Shown: positions 1-10,731, counted from the stretch's first letter. The stretch is 64,000 nucleotides of DNA from Larimichthys crocea (GCF_000972845.2 NC_040022.1:2147011-2211010), one strand, 5' to 3'. The notes: generated from the sequence alone by a model not told the origin. Numbers and translations are program-made.

Positions 1-942
1 GATGACAGTAGCCACCGCTGGCTTCACCTCGCTCTCAGAGACGTCCACTTCACTGCCCAGGTCCAAGGTGTAGACTGGGGAGGAGGGAGACTCAACCAAG
101 GGGGAGGACGGGTCTGGAGAAGCGGGCTCGGACTTGATTTCCAGCTCTTCTTGTGGCTCTGGGACGCACAGCGGAGCAGTGGGAACATCCTGTTCATCAA
201 TGTAGGGTTCAGGCTCGTCCACTGTAATGACAGAGGGCTCTAAACAGACAGTGGGGACAGAGGGAGGAGGAGGAGGCACGCTCGGGAGAGAAGCAGAGGG
301 AGGACTCAAGAGCACGGGAGTTGAGAGAGTTGGCACTGGGAGGGAGTCGAGCTCCATGGGGACATCCAGGGAGGCTAGGAGGTCTTCTGGAGAGCTGGGG
401 GACTCGTGGGTAGGACTGCAGGAGCCAATCAGAAAGTCCAGGTCTAACTCACTCAGATCCACCCGCTCAGCCATCCAGTCCAGGTCACCGAACATATCCT
501 CTGTGGAGGCGAACGAGGCATATATTAACACGGTGTCTGCACAAAGAGATGGTTTTTAATTCATGTATAACATTTCAGAATCATTACCTTTGCTGCCATA
601 TGAGACGGATTGTCTCAGCTGACCAGGGTGGCCCAACCAGGGGAGGGAGGGCAGGTCAGACTCCATCCCAACTTTGTCCCCCTGGAAGAGGACGGCTGGC
701 GGCGAGGGAGGAGGAGAGTAGAAGGGAGGGGGTGAGGAGGAAGAAGACAGTGATGAGGAGGTGAGGGGCGACACAGGTGAAGCGTCGCCCTCCAACGAGG
801 CACCTCCTCTGTCCTGTAGTTCTTCCCGATCAGGGCGAACAGGTAGGAGGTCCATGGGGTCAGCCATGGGAGAGGAAGGTCCCCAGAGATGGACCTCCAT
901 GTCTTCCAGGCCAAACTGTGAGTTTGTCATCATCATGGTCAT
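1..942 (-). CDS. atf4: Activating transcription factor 4 (ATF4), partial: exons 2 and 3, 3' end outside window
   Basis: ATF4 is a bZIP transcription factor of the integrated stress response that activates amino-acid, redox and ER-stress genes. The coding sequence reads complement(join(<1..536, 588..942)). It starts MTMMMTNSQFGLEDMEVHLW; the 51-bp intron (587-537, GTAATG...GTGCAG) is in frame and exon 3 continues with FGDLDWMAERVDLSELDLDF, then a Ser/Pro/Glu-rich activation region with LDLGSEVDVSESEVKPAVAT near the window edge. About 297 residues are visible; the basic region and leucine zipper lie beyond position 1. The intron is very short but both sites are canonical. The start at 942 is the first ATG after the overlapping uORF2. 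Whether this is the atf4a or atf4b duplicate cannot be told. Confidence 0.93.
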
Positions 943-2103
943 AGTGGCTGTTGTTGGTCACAAAGGGAGCACGCGACGATGCTAGGAAAGTTTCGAACTC
1001 TTTTATGCTGTCGAATGCAGCAGCGGTGAGGGTTTCCACGAAGGACCTGAGGAATAAATGCAGCAGCGGTGAGGGTTTCCACGAAGGACCTGAGGAATAA
1101 AACAAAACATTTGTGGTGAGAATTGTAAAAAAAAATAAATAAAAAAGATTATAATAATAATAAAAATATATATATATATATTTTTTTATTTTATTATATT
1201 TTTAAACTACAGTGTACGCCACAAATAAAATCTTCACATTACTTTTAAAAAATTTAATTAATTAACCAGACTTCAATCAATGGGAGCTCCCATTCCGATG
1301 ATACCAAGATGACAAATTCCTAAATGTATTTTTTTTCATACCAACCTATCAAGTCAGTGCTAAGATTTATCAAACTAGAGTCAAATATGACTAAGGAAAT
1401 GCTTTGTCACTGATTTTAACAACATACCCCCATCAATGTGTTTGTTTTGTTGTTGTACAATGATGCAAAAAATGATTCCAGCAAGGAACTCTGGGTAATG
1501 TAGTGTTATTAAGCGCAACACTGCCCCCATCACTGCAATGCACCTGGTGTACGTCACGTGTTTCCACCCAGATACCGGTCTTATGACTCTGACGTCAGTC
1601 TGTCTCCAAACAGGGTCAAACGCGGACTCCCCCCTCCCTCCTCCCTCCCTCACTATAAAAGCAGCCACACTTTCTGTAATCCACCCGCCTACACAAAGCC
1701 GCCATTTTGCCATAAAAAAGAGGAAACGAACATTTTCTGTCTGCCACGTCGACAGTCCTCTCAACGACACTTTAAAGGTATATAAGAATCACAACGATGA
1801 CGAATATAATCAACAGTCTAAGAAAATTTAATAATTAATACTATTGTCTCAACTTAGCTTTTCATTTTACATTTTAATACATAATAAAATCACTAAATTA
1901 AACTTTTATTCGATGTGAATCACGTCAAATTAACCGTTGGCCTTCAGGTTACGTTAAACCAACGTTCGAAAAACGTTAAGATCGAAGTCTGTGCTCGCGC
2001 TGCTAACGTTAGGCTGTTGGGAGCGCGTGGCCACCTCTAGGCCGGGGACAGCTGTCATCGATAAAAATAAACATTAACCGGTAAAAATTAATACTTACGA
2101 CAT
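860..2103 (-). CDS. atf4 upstream ORF 2 (inhibitory, overlaps atf4 start)
   Basis: This is the conserved inhibitory uORF2 of the atf4 leader. Its start lies at the very end of exon 1: ATG (2103-2101) plus TC, then the donor GTAAGT at 2098. Exon 2 from 1046 supplies GTCCTTCG..., giving MSSFVETLTAAAFDSIKEFE and later TFLASSRAP, ending at 860 (63 codons plus stop). It overlaps the atf4 ATG (942) by 83 nt out of frame, the same overlap I recall for human ATF4, whose uORF2 contains the similar TFLDSSKAP. In stress, reduced eIF2-GTP lets ribosomes scan past this ORF and start atf4. The join is inferred from splice consensus and frame. A duplicated acceptor at 1090 offers another form. Confidence 0.82.
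1015..1100 (-). repeat. Perfect 43-bp tandem duplication spanning atf4 exon 2 3' splice site
   Basis: Units 1015-1057 and 1058-1100 are identical. Each contains, on the minus strand, TTTATTCCTCAG followed by GTCCTTCGTGG, so the acceptor and first bases of exon 2 are present twice (AG ending at 1090 and at 1047). Because 43 is not a multiple of 3, acceptor choice changes the uORF2 frame. It could be genuine or an assembly error. Confidence 0.9.
1484..1790 (+). promoter_or_regulatory. TATA-containing promoter-like cluster inside atf4 intron 1, directed to plus strand
   Basis: The plus strand reads, in order: a ZNF143/SBS-like site (minus strand ACTACATTACCCAGA, 1488-1502), an E-box CACGTG (1555-1560), a perfect CRE palindrome TGACGTCA (1590-1597), a C/T-rich stretch, TATAAAA (1654-1660), then about 115 bp ending at a possible donor (AAAG followed by GTATAT near 1778). 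This looks like a core promoter for an antisense or divergent transcript. No convincing protein is encoded downstream. Confidence 0.5.
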
Positions 2104-2410
2104 GTTTGCTGAATAAGAAGTGACTCAGTGCACTGGTTGGATGCACTGTTTTGTTTGCGGCTGGGTCGCGGCGCACTTTTACACTGCCATTTCGGCAAAA
2201 ATAGAGCGATGTTCAACAAGGCGGTCACTTCAGGTCGTTTCTTCCTCGGGATGGAAAATGGCGAACGCTGTGACGCGGCCGCTGATTTAAAGCTGCTAAA
2301 AAAAAACAGGTGCCGGATGTATCCTTCCGACGTGCTCTCAGTATCACTCCGCCTGTGTTTTGTAATCTACATTCAGTGCATAGTCTGCTGTCAGACAAAA
2401 AACAAGTAGT
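2091..2410 (-). promoter_or_regulatory. atf4: atf4 exon 1 and promoter region
   Basis: Minus-strand exon 1 ends at 2099 before a strong GTAAGT donor. CpG content rises across about 1920-2350. A TGACGC half-CRE lies within CTGTGACGCGGCCGC near 2268-2282 (plus strand). The transcription start cannot be fixed by eye but should lie between about 2230 and 2400. Intron 1 runs from 2098 to about 1090 or 1047. Confidence 0.55.
2179..2190 (-). CDS. atf4 upstream ORF 1 (3 codons, MAV)
   Basis: In exon 1, on the minus strand, ATG GCA GTG TAA sits in the context CCGAAATGG (A at -3, G at +4). Human ATF4 uORF1 is likewise three codons (MA plus one residue). It begins 87 nt upstream of the uORF2 start. In the known mechanism it is translated by most ribosomes, which then resume scanning. 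The match in size, sequence and spacing supports the placement of exon 1. Confidence 0.78.
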   Translation of the reverse strand: MAV

Positions 2411-2936
2411 CCCTGTTACTAAACTACGTCGATACAAGGTTATTTTAAATTAATTATATTAATTCTGACTTTTAGTTAGTTTTCACACTTGAATCTATGA
2501 GTTACATTAACACCCATCTCTTGTACATTAAAAATAGTCTTTCTTAAGAATAGATACATATAAATAGATAGATTTATCTTTATTAATTAAAATTAGGTCA
2601 TCACAGCAGTCCAGTATATTTGAATACAATAAAAATACAATAGAATAAAATATTGAGGTAGAAAATATAGAAAATAAGAAAGGGACAAGGTTCCTCTACA
2701 AGGTATCAAGGTAACATCTACAATACTGTTACACTCTATCTTTTGTTTTTGTCAAATGGTGTTGTTTTAACGTGCACTTGGTTGGAAATATGGTAAAATA
2801 AAATATAACCCACTATGATACTCGCACATACACATTAGGTTCTGGGAATATGACATATTTCTCAAAATATAATAGGCATTTAATCACAAATTCCACCGAT
2901 TGAAACATTTACAACACATAGCTTGCTCACTCTATG
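2411..2936. other. Intergenic spacer, atf4 to apol-like gene
   Basis: AT-rich sequence with no ORF or recognisable element. It lies between the atf4 5' end and the 3' end of the minus-strand apolipoprotein-L-like gene. Part will be that gene's 3' UTR; a minus-strand AATAAA-type signal is plausible near 2580-2640 but I cannot choose one. Confidence 0.5.
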
Positions 2937-5900
2937 TCACACATACAATTCGAACGTTTCCCACAAAGAGTTCATGTGATCCAGGTCATCCTGCAGATTT
3001 TCAGCCAGCAGGTGAACCCTACCAGAAAACTTGCTCTCATTTGACTTCTTCAGCTTCTGACCACCCTTTTTTGTGAAGTACTGATCCAGTTCATGAATAA
3101 AAGCCTTAAGCAGTTTCTCAGGCGACGCCAGCCGGGTGTTTGCAGAACCCTTCCTGGCATTGTTTGTGAGCACATACTTGGACAGGTGTGCCATATTCAC
3201 TGCATCAGCCTGAACTCTGGCCCTCTGCAACCTGGGAAGGTCGTGCCTTCGCAGCTCGTCCATCCCAGAGAGGATAAAGTCCATCCCAGAGAGGATAAAG
3301 TCCAGACATCGCTCCAGGTCGCCAACCTCGTTTATATATTGGAACGCCAGCGTTTCAACTCTCGCCTTATTCACAGACTTCTTTTTGGCCTTAGCATTGG
3401 CGCCAAGCACCATACCAACACCAACAGCCATAGCAATCAGCGAGAGACCCAAGGTAAAAGGCACCATGGCAACACCTACTACTATAGCCACCACTCCCGC
3501 GGATTCAATTTTTTGGGTTTTCTTCTGCACCTTGTCCAGGCTGCGGCAGATGGAGTTGAACTCTGTGATGATCTCCTGCAGGGTTTCCTTGCGTTTCATC
3601 AAGAGAAGGTTGTAGAGACGGAGGGCTTTTTTCACATTCATGGCTCTCTCATTGAATGATCTGTACACAGACAGAGACAGAAAAGACATAATTAAATCTG
3701 TCTTTATCCAACTCGTTTAGTTTAAAATCAGCCAATTAACTTAAGTAATTTTGACCATATTGTGATTAGATATTTAGGACAGTGAACCATAAAACTGTAT
3801 GCTCCAATCAGACTTTATTTGCAAAGCACTTTTCATACAACCAAAATGTAACAAAAAGTGCTTCACACAATAACACAGAGACCATTAATTGGTAAAGTCA
3901 ACAGGAGACACAGAAATGTAAAGTGGTATGTCATCAGCATAGTGGTGAACATTTATGCCTAACCCCTGGTGTTGGCGTTTCCATGTGGTAGCATGTAAAT
4001 CTTGTTACATGAAACTAAAATAACGTCACCAGATAACAGAAAATGTATGAGGAATCCATATGTTTCCATGTGGTTACCTGATTTCTTCCTCTAAACTGAG
4101 CCCATAGAATGACGGAGCCATTAAATGAGATTCTGTTGGAGTGACAGCACAGAAATAAATTAAATACTGCTCTTTAATACTGAAGACACTGACATGTTAT
4201 GCATCTTTGCATAGTTACTGATTTATCTATTAGACTTTTATTTTAAGATGAATTAATCACTGGTAGTCAATAAAAGAAGGGAAAAAACACCCAAATTTGA
4301 ACTTACTTGACTCTCTTTGCAACCATCTCAGCATCATTTTGATGTCCTGAGGGAAAACATTTTCTCGTTAAACAAAATGTTGCGAGAGACGATTTTTCTC
4401 ATAAAAACCTGTTTAAGCTTTTAATCGGGATAAATCCCAGTTCATTTGCAGGTGAACACAGCAATAGATTAACAGATCAGAACTAAACTAAAGCCTCTAA
4501 ATACTCTAATACAGAAATATAAGATACTTTTTAGAGTGTACACACACAGACACACACTCTCACCGTCACATGTTCATCAGTATCTGGCAGAACTGGCAAA
4601 TAATCAGGATGCACGGTGTTCTCTGACTCTGGCTGTAATGTTCTTGTTGAAGGTGGCCTGAATGGAGGTAGCGGAGGTCCGGTCTGTAATAGATCAAAAA
4701 CAATTTATCAGTTTATAAATGTTCATATACAACCATGCTCACCAGTAAATCAATTGCTCATTCTTGATTGGTCAATAAAAGAAGAAAGTTGGTAAAGCTC
4801 ACTTTATATTTATACAATGTAAGTACTGGATCAGGTGGGGGAGCAAACAGCTTTCCGAAAATCTGCATGTCATGCTGACGTATGTTTCTGATAATGTCAC
4901 GGAAACTCGTATACGTTATGAGTTTCCACCAACATGCACAACAAGCATGTATTTCTGCAACATTTGCTGCTGTTTTGGCACCCGTCCAAGTAACTGTTGT
5001 TGTCTGGTGACTGTCATACCTGTGGAGGCGAGGTTTCACTTACTGAATGTGGAAGGGTGGGCTGCCAAGCTGGAACTGCAGGTCTGTCTGGGTAGTATAA
5101 GTCCTGAAGACATTTACATTGTGGTTGAGTAATGCGGTTGAATAGAATCAAAACTTTGACTTTAAGCTTGCAATTTACCGTTGAATGATCAGGAGTCCAG
5201 TAGAGACCTACTTCCTCAACCGAGAAAGCTGCTGACGAAGATCTGGATTGCCAACTCCCATCATTGAAAATCTATCCAAGGAAATATGAACGAGATGAAA
5301 ATGACTATACAGTATAGTCACGCAAAGAAAAACTGGTTCTTGGGAAACATTTTGTTCTTAAGAACCCTTTCTGCTGCTCCTCATGGCTGTGTGTAGAACT
5401 GATTGTTGTGGTGTCATTTTTCATTGTAAAGGGTGATAATCCACAACTAATTTTTAAAAAGAGAGTGAGAGAGAACAATTAAAATGTGATAAACATTTAT
5501 ATAAAGTAATAAACAACTTCACTGAGTATGTATTTTAGTGATTTTATTTTTTAATGTATCCAATAATGCGTTAAAAGTCCAATATTTTAATTCAAATTAT
5601 TATATATTGTACCTTGAATAAACTCAGGGAGAAATACTGGTTAGACTAAATTCTGGGAAGTAAAAAGTTCCTTGTAGAGCTGGAAAATGTTCCCCTATCG
5701 CAGCACCATGAAGAACCATTTCAGACTCTCACTGGAAGGGTGTTCTTGGGACAACTGACTGAAATGACCATCAGTCTGTGATTTTCCGATGTGTCTGAAA
5801 GAAGTCAAGTACCTCAGGTTCTGGCCTCACTGTAGACAGTGGTTTATAGATACAGTTGGAGGGAGGAGGAGGAGGGAATGCAGGCCGCGGTGGAGGTGGA

Positions 5901-8525
5901 GGACATTTTATTGTTTCAGTACTCGTTGCTGGAGGCTAGCACAAGGAAGAAGGAAGAAGAGTTTAGTCATAATTAAAAAAAAAAAAACTCCATGTAGTCA
6001 TTTTTATGATTTAGTTTAAAATATCACACACATTCAAAGCTGTATTGGGATTTGAATTCACGCATTGATGGCCTTCTGCTGGGGGTTTACTCAAGTTCAC
6101 ATATTTGCTCATTGGTGGTCTGGGAAGAGGAGGAACAGGCTGAGGCTTCTTGTGGTCTGCAGGTTGTTGTGAGCTCTGACGACAGAGGAACATTAAACAT
6201 GCTAATTTAACACACTGTCATGAGCTAATGAATATCAAAAAGTGTTCAACTCACATCTGCATTGGTTGTATCGCTGGTTCTGTCCACAGAGTCAACAGTG
6301 GTGTTGTTGCTGGTGTCGCACTTGGCCTTTAGTTTTATTTTAGACCAGGGTCGAGGCACAGGTTTGGCTTTAACTTCTTGCTGGGTTTCATCGGTGACAG
6401 CACCCTGAGAAAAAAAAAAACAGTATCACAACAGATAAAAAGTTCTATTTTTACACCACCTTCCTATAAAGATGGCTTTGATAAGATACAGACGTGCCGA
6501 AGGCCTGTCAGTAGTTCATGAATTTAGATTTTAACAGTAGTAGTAGTAACAGAAGTGCATGTTTACCAGTAACGTGTCTGGGTCTTCATACAGTTGGACG
6601 TCATATGAGTTGGACTTCTTCAGGCTTTTCTTCAGAGGCTTGAGAGGCTTAAAAGTGAAATAAATTCATTCTCGTCATTAGAGCAAAGGCTGCCAAACAA
6701 ACACATGCACCGTGTTGTGTTTCCTTTTATATATCCTTACATAACGACATAATAGTTTCTTTTATCTGATTTCTATGAGGAAGGTTTCAGTCCCCGTCAT
6801 CCTCTTATCTCCAGACACATCCGCATTTTAACCACAAATATTCACCGGTAAGGGTTCCTCCTGTTCAGCTCCTTTTAGTCACCGGTTACATTATGTGTGG
6901 TATTCCCATGCCTGACCACAGGAATAACATGCAACATACAGTGCATCAAGATCGGAAGGTAACCAGAACCAATCTGCTGCGAAACAACTAATCACAAACA
7001 TTTGCCAGGATGGACCCCAGGCTCATGTCCCGAAGGCCCTGCACCCACCAACTGGCAGGAGTATTCACAGAGAGATATTTAACCTCCACATTGTCTCCAT
7101 CCGCTTTAAATCCACCACCATCATCCCCATTCCAAAACAAGTTGATGACTTACTGGCTTTCATTATTCTTTTTACAGACATGGACAAGCCACAAAACCAT
7201 TGTATGGTCCAACAGCGTCTGCATGGCCTTTGACCTGGGGTCCCAGCAGTACCTCCCTGTACTGCCCCTAACCCTAACCTAATACCTCCACCTGCCAGGG
7301 AGTTCCTGTCCCTGAGGGACACATCAGCCTGTTCTCGCTCGGATACAGGAGTCACACATCACGCACCAGCAGGTCTTAAGACTACTGAACAAATAAACAC
7401 AGCTTTGCCTTTTATACATTTGTTTTTTTAAAACACATATATGATTATTGTTCTTTTGTAATGAAGCTTGTATAACCGGAGTGACAATCCTGACTCTTGT
7501 GCTTCAATGGTGCATATTTTCAGTCACATTTTAAATGAAATGAAATGACCACAAATCAGCCGGCACACCTTCAGCACAGAGATTTCAAGGCCCAGTTAGT
7601 AATCCAAGTCTTATACTTACGTACTTTTACTTTTCAATGCAGGGCGTTTACTTGTCACAGAGTATTTTAACAGTGAACAGATGTTTTAGTTTCATAGTCC
7701 TGGTGCTGTGCAGGCAAGTCAAAATGTCCAGAGCAGTTTAAAACAGAAACATGAGATGCTGAGTAGCACCGTAGTGTCATAACAGTGCAGTGTTTAACCG
7801 GGTTTTTAACCTGTAAATCATGGTCTTTAAGGAAGTTGGCACGTGCATGTATACTAGAGATTTCCTAGTACCGTAGCTCTTAAATAATTTCTCTTTCCTC
7901 CTGTTGACACTTTGAGTATCATACTCCTTTCTTATTGTACACTTTTGTACAGTTATTACAGACTCTCTCTCTCTAATGTGCTGTCACACAGAGCTGTCCT
8001 ACATCCTGAAGTTTGTGTAGTCGCCTAAAAAAACAGTACAGTAGTTGTTTAATCAGTAGGATTAAGGCATGCTGTATTCACATGCTTATACCCCTGTTTT
8101 GTTGCATGAAACAGGCGTCTCATAGTTCAGTTTACCAAGAACTAATCGATTAAATCAATCAGACTTTATTTGCAAAATTCCATCCATCCCAGCTGGAACT
8201 GGTACACCCTGGAGCAGTTACCAGATCATCATAGGGTTGACAGATAGAGACATTAAAAAAAAATAAATGTAAAAATGTGAGTTAATAATTTAGAGCTTCA
8301 TATATATTACATCAAATCTGTTAGAAATCATTTATTCATTAAATTTGTGTTACCTGCACATTACATGTGGTGGCATGTTTCTTTAGCAGGGTGAGACTAA
8401 CACAATGCAACCAGACAAGAGCAGATACACTCTTCTTTGTCATGTATCTTTAAAGCTTAACTCTGTGTTGTAACATATATAAAACAAACTGATAGCAAAC
8501 AGAATAAAGAGCTTGTTCTTACCAT
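2937..8525 (-). CDS. Proline-rich protein with C-terminal apolipoprotein L-like domain
   Basis: APOL proteins are membrane-inserting, channel-like proteins of innate defence and lipid or mitochondrial membranes. Reading: complement(join(2937..3660, 4307..4326 or 4346, 4564..4683, 4803..4862, 5020..5103, 5179..5271, 5813..5935, 6062..6175, 6255..6404, 6567..6647, 8523..8525)), about 523 residues. The ATG is the last codon of exon 1, followed by GTAAGA. Exons 2-9 are all phase 0 and encode Pro-rich modules: PLKPLKKSLKKSNSYD, VPPLPRPPMSKYVNLSKPP, PPPPPRPAFPPPPPSNCIYK. These suggest SH3 ligands and possible phosphotyrosine sites (DVQLYEDPD). The last exon has the APOL hallmark: a helix, then GVVAIVVGVAMVPFTLGLSL and IAMAVGVGMVLGANA, a hydrophobic hairpin. 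Exon 10 keeps frame only with the weaker acceptor at 4327. Exon 1 is least certain. Confidence 0.72.
3258..3299 (-). repeat. 21-bp in-frame tandem duplication in APOL domain
   Basis: Two exact copies of a 21-bp unit (3258-3278, 3279-3299) encode LDFILSGMDFILSGMDELRR, so FILSGMD is present twice. The frame is kept and the helix extended by two turns. Confidence 0.9.
3795..3885. repeat. Fragment of a common teleost interspersed repeat
   Basis: CAATCAGACTTTATTTGCAA and AGTGCTTCACACAATAA form a motif I associate with short dispersed fish repeats. Related wording appears at 8153-8175 and 33340-33390. It lies in the last intron of the apol-like gene. Confidence 0.4.
7030..7200 (+). mobile_element. 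Degenerate LINE reverse transcriptase fragment
   Basis: With frame shifts, the plus strand gives HQLAGVFTE, then IFNL, RFKSTTIIPIPKQ and further decayed sequence. The order 'QLA-VFT-IFN-...-FK-TTIIPIPK' is typical of fish LINE polymerase. It is broken by indels and has no open frame. The family cannot be assigned. Confidence 0.5.
8180..8235. repeat. LINE 3'-tail-like repeat fragment
   Basis: CATCCCAGCTGGAACTGG, ACACCCTGGAGCAGTTACC and CATCATAGGGTTGACAG resemble the widespread vertebrate wording 'gtacaccctggacaggtcaccagtcc'. Short and decayed. Confidence 0.45.
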
Positions 8526-8699
8526 TATGGTCCAGTGTACAAGCCGTTATTATCACTTTTGAGTTTGATCCTTTAATTTTGTATCCAGCATGAGAAACGG
8601 CTGTGCAGCTCGTCCGGCCACACATGCCATAGATGGCTTGTGTCGGCGTCATCCAACTTAAGTAGTCACAAAGGTGTGATGTCACAACCAAGACAACAA

Positions 8700-10140
8700 T
8701 GTGGGTAGATTTTCTCCGTTCTGCTCAACATATACAGAAACAACAAGCGCAAGAAATATGTCAATCAGACACCAAGATTCATCAGATAAGACAATGACTT
8801 GACTTACACTCATTCTCTAGAGACAAACTAATTAACTAACTAACTCCAAACTGACCTCCAACAAACAGCCTAAAGTTCTCTAGTTTACTTTGTGTAGACG
8901 AGTAATTATTGTCAATAATAATAATTATTGTCAATAAACTGAGGTTTGATTGATGATGATGTGTATGTGTGTGATTTTCTTGTGTGCAAACCGGCCTTTA
9001 TGTTGAAATGTTCGAGTTTTCTGTGTTGGGGAATTCACCTAAAACTCGTTCAACAGGCTAAGTGAGTGTCTTTCCAGCAACTGCGTTCATGCTTTGCCAT
9101 TCCAGGAAGAGCAGCTTGTGGAATGTCTCATTCTGAATTTGTAATTTACTGTGGTTCAGATTTAAAACTCATTATCATTCATAATTTTGGGTTGTTATTA
9201 TTGAGTACTTTAGAAGGTAATTCCAGTCCATGACATGAGGAGTTCAATATTTAAAAAAATGTGCTCATCTGTTTTCTTGCTGAGAGTTAGATGAGAAGAT
9301 TGATACCCTACTTAGGGTTGTTTCAATCACAGTCACAATCACAGACGGGTATCATTCTTCTCATGTAATTAACAGCAAGGAAGTGAATGTATTTCCCAAA
9401 ACCTTTCCTTGTCATGGATAGTGCAACGATGCAAACAATGCTATAATGTCATCTGTGTCTCTGAATAAACTGTTCTTTTTGCAGTTTTACATTTTTTATT
9501 TTAATAGTGGATGGGAGACAGGAAATAAGGACATTGGGCAGTGTTATTGAGGAAATTGAGGTTGCTGGAAAGTGAAGCCAGCTTGGAATAAAAATAACTG
9601 CAGTTCCTCAAACGTCCAGTTGAGGCTGGCTCCAGAAGTGAGTCAGTCTCCATAAGTCCCCATGTTCAAATGTCCAACTTCACAGCAGAAATAAACATGT
9701 TTACAGCCTGGTACAAAAAACTGTTTTGGTCTCTATAGCTAATTTCCCCATTCATGAAAACTACATATTTTTTAAAGTTAGTTTGATTACTGAGGGTGGC
9801 AGGTGCCACAATAACGAGATAATCAGTTTGTTGAGGCAACAAAATAAAAAATATGTAAAGTTTGCACAGAGATCTAGTTTATCTTTATGGATTATATTTA
9901 TCACGAATTAACAGGAGGCCTGTCGACATATGACATCCTTCATCTTGTGCTGCTAGAGTGATGTGTTTTTACCAAAAGCACAAGAAATCGTTAAAATAAC
10001 ACTTTTCTTAAAGGGAATTTGGTGCAGGGAGCTTTAGTTTAATTCAAACTGCAAATATGTTTATTATTATGATTCATGTTTCTTTTTTTTTTTTTTACAA
10101 TAGAGCACTAGTTAACTGTTAAGTATGGTAAGATTGACTG
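8700..10140. other. Intergenic region between apol-like gene and ctsd, with one dispersed repeat copy
   Basis: The 5' flank of the apol-like gene starts near 8700. 9597-9760 is a copy of a repeat that recurs at about 33630-34065, 37065-37330, 38905-39020 (inverted) and 55195-55330 (inverted), sharing GAGTCAGTCTCCATAAGTCC and ACAGCCTGGTACAAAAAA. No gene seen. Confidence 0.6.
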
Positions 10141-10145
10141 CTGTT

Positions 10146-10450
10146 AATTGTTGCCTGAGTCGGTCTCACATTCTGCCGAACTTTAAACCCAAAGATAACA
10201 CCCCAAATACTGCACGCCCCAGAATTAGTCATAGAGAATGTCTTTATTCATGCAGATGTTATTGTCAGCATATTCTAGTCTGGAGACACAGATGTCTGTT
10301 TATGCAGATTGTAACGTCAACAGCAAGATATCTATTATGTCTAGGAAGGCAGCAATTAGATATGGGGGCACCCAGTCAAAGACAAACAATTAATACTGCT
10401 GAGGACCTCAAGGCCCACACGTGACCTTGTGTAACCTAAGGATAGAAAAT
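10146..10450 (+). repeat. Interspersed repeat, copy 1 of 3 (ctsd upstream)
   Basis: This segment is shared with 39021-39440 (same strand) and 52890-53390 (opposite strand). Common landmarks are GTCTCACATTCTGCC, TTTATTCATGC, AACGTCAACAGCAAG and TATGTCTAGGAAGGCAGCAA. The 3' part, shared with the 52.9-kb copy, carries CACGTGACCTTGTGTAACC. Size near 450 bp suggests a solo LTR or a non-autonomous transposon; I cannot classify it. Confidence 0.75.
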
Positions 10451-10480
10451 TCCATAACATTAGTTACTGGTTTAATTAAA

Positions 10481-10548
<68 letters not shown>
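10481..10548. repeat. (CTAT)n microsatellite
   Basis: Seventeen uninterrupted CTAT units, followed by a short (AT)n run at 10591-10608. Confidence 0.97.
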
Positions 10549-10731
10549 GTTATCTTTCTTCTTAGCTTTAGTCTGTATAGTTAGGTTTTTATATATATAT
10601 ATATATATGAAGTTTAATCAGGTGGATTTGTATGTTCCAGTACGTGCTGTATCAGTATTGACTTCACATCTCTGCAACTCGTGACCATGAACACACCTAA
10701 ATAGAGCGAGTGTTGGATTGACCAATCAGAT

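Larger units (their letters stand above)
6700..8520. other. Long intron 1 of the apol-like gene, with repeat fragments
   Basis: An intron of about 1.9 kb between the ATG exon (8523) and exon 2 (6647). It holds a decayed reverse-transcriptase fragment (about 7030-7200) and a LINE-tail-like fragment near 8180-8235. Otherwise I see only AT-rich sequence. A single CCCTAACCCTAACC run at 7265-7279 is too short to be telomeric. Confidence 0.5.

Noticed and set aside
1538..1831. Plus-strand frame downstream of the intronic TATA box
   Set aside because: The frame begins upstream of the TATA box and has low-complexity content; not supported as a protein.
3093..3659. 188-residue open frame on the plus strand opposite the APOL exon
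   Set aside because: Shadow of the APOL coding exon; no family features, and the minus strand has the recognisable protein.
7260..7280. CCCTAACCCTAACC telomere-like run
   Set aside because: Only two to three units inside an intron; chance or decayed.
10418..10423. CLEAR-like CACGTG as a ctsd control site
   Set aside because: Inside a dispersed repeat with the same box elsewhere; not supported as a ctsd element.
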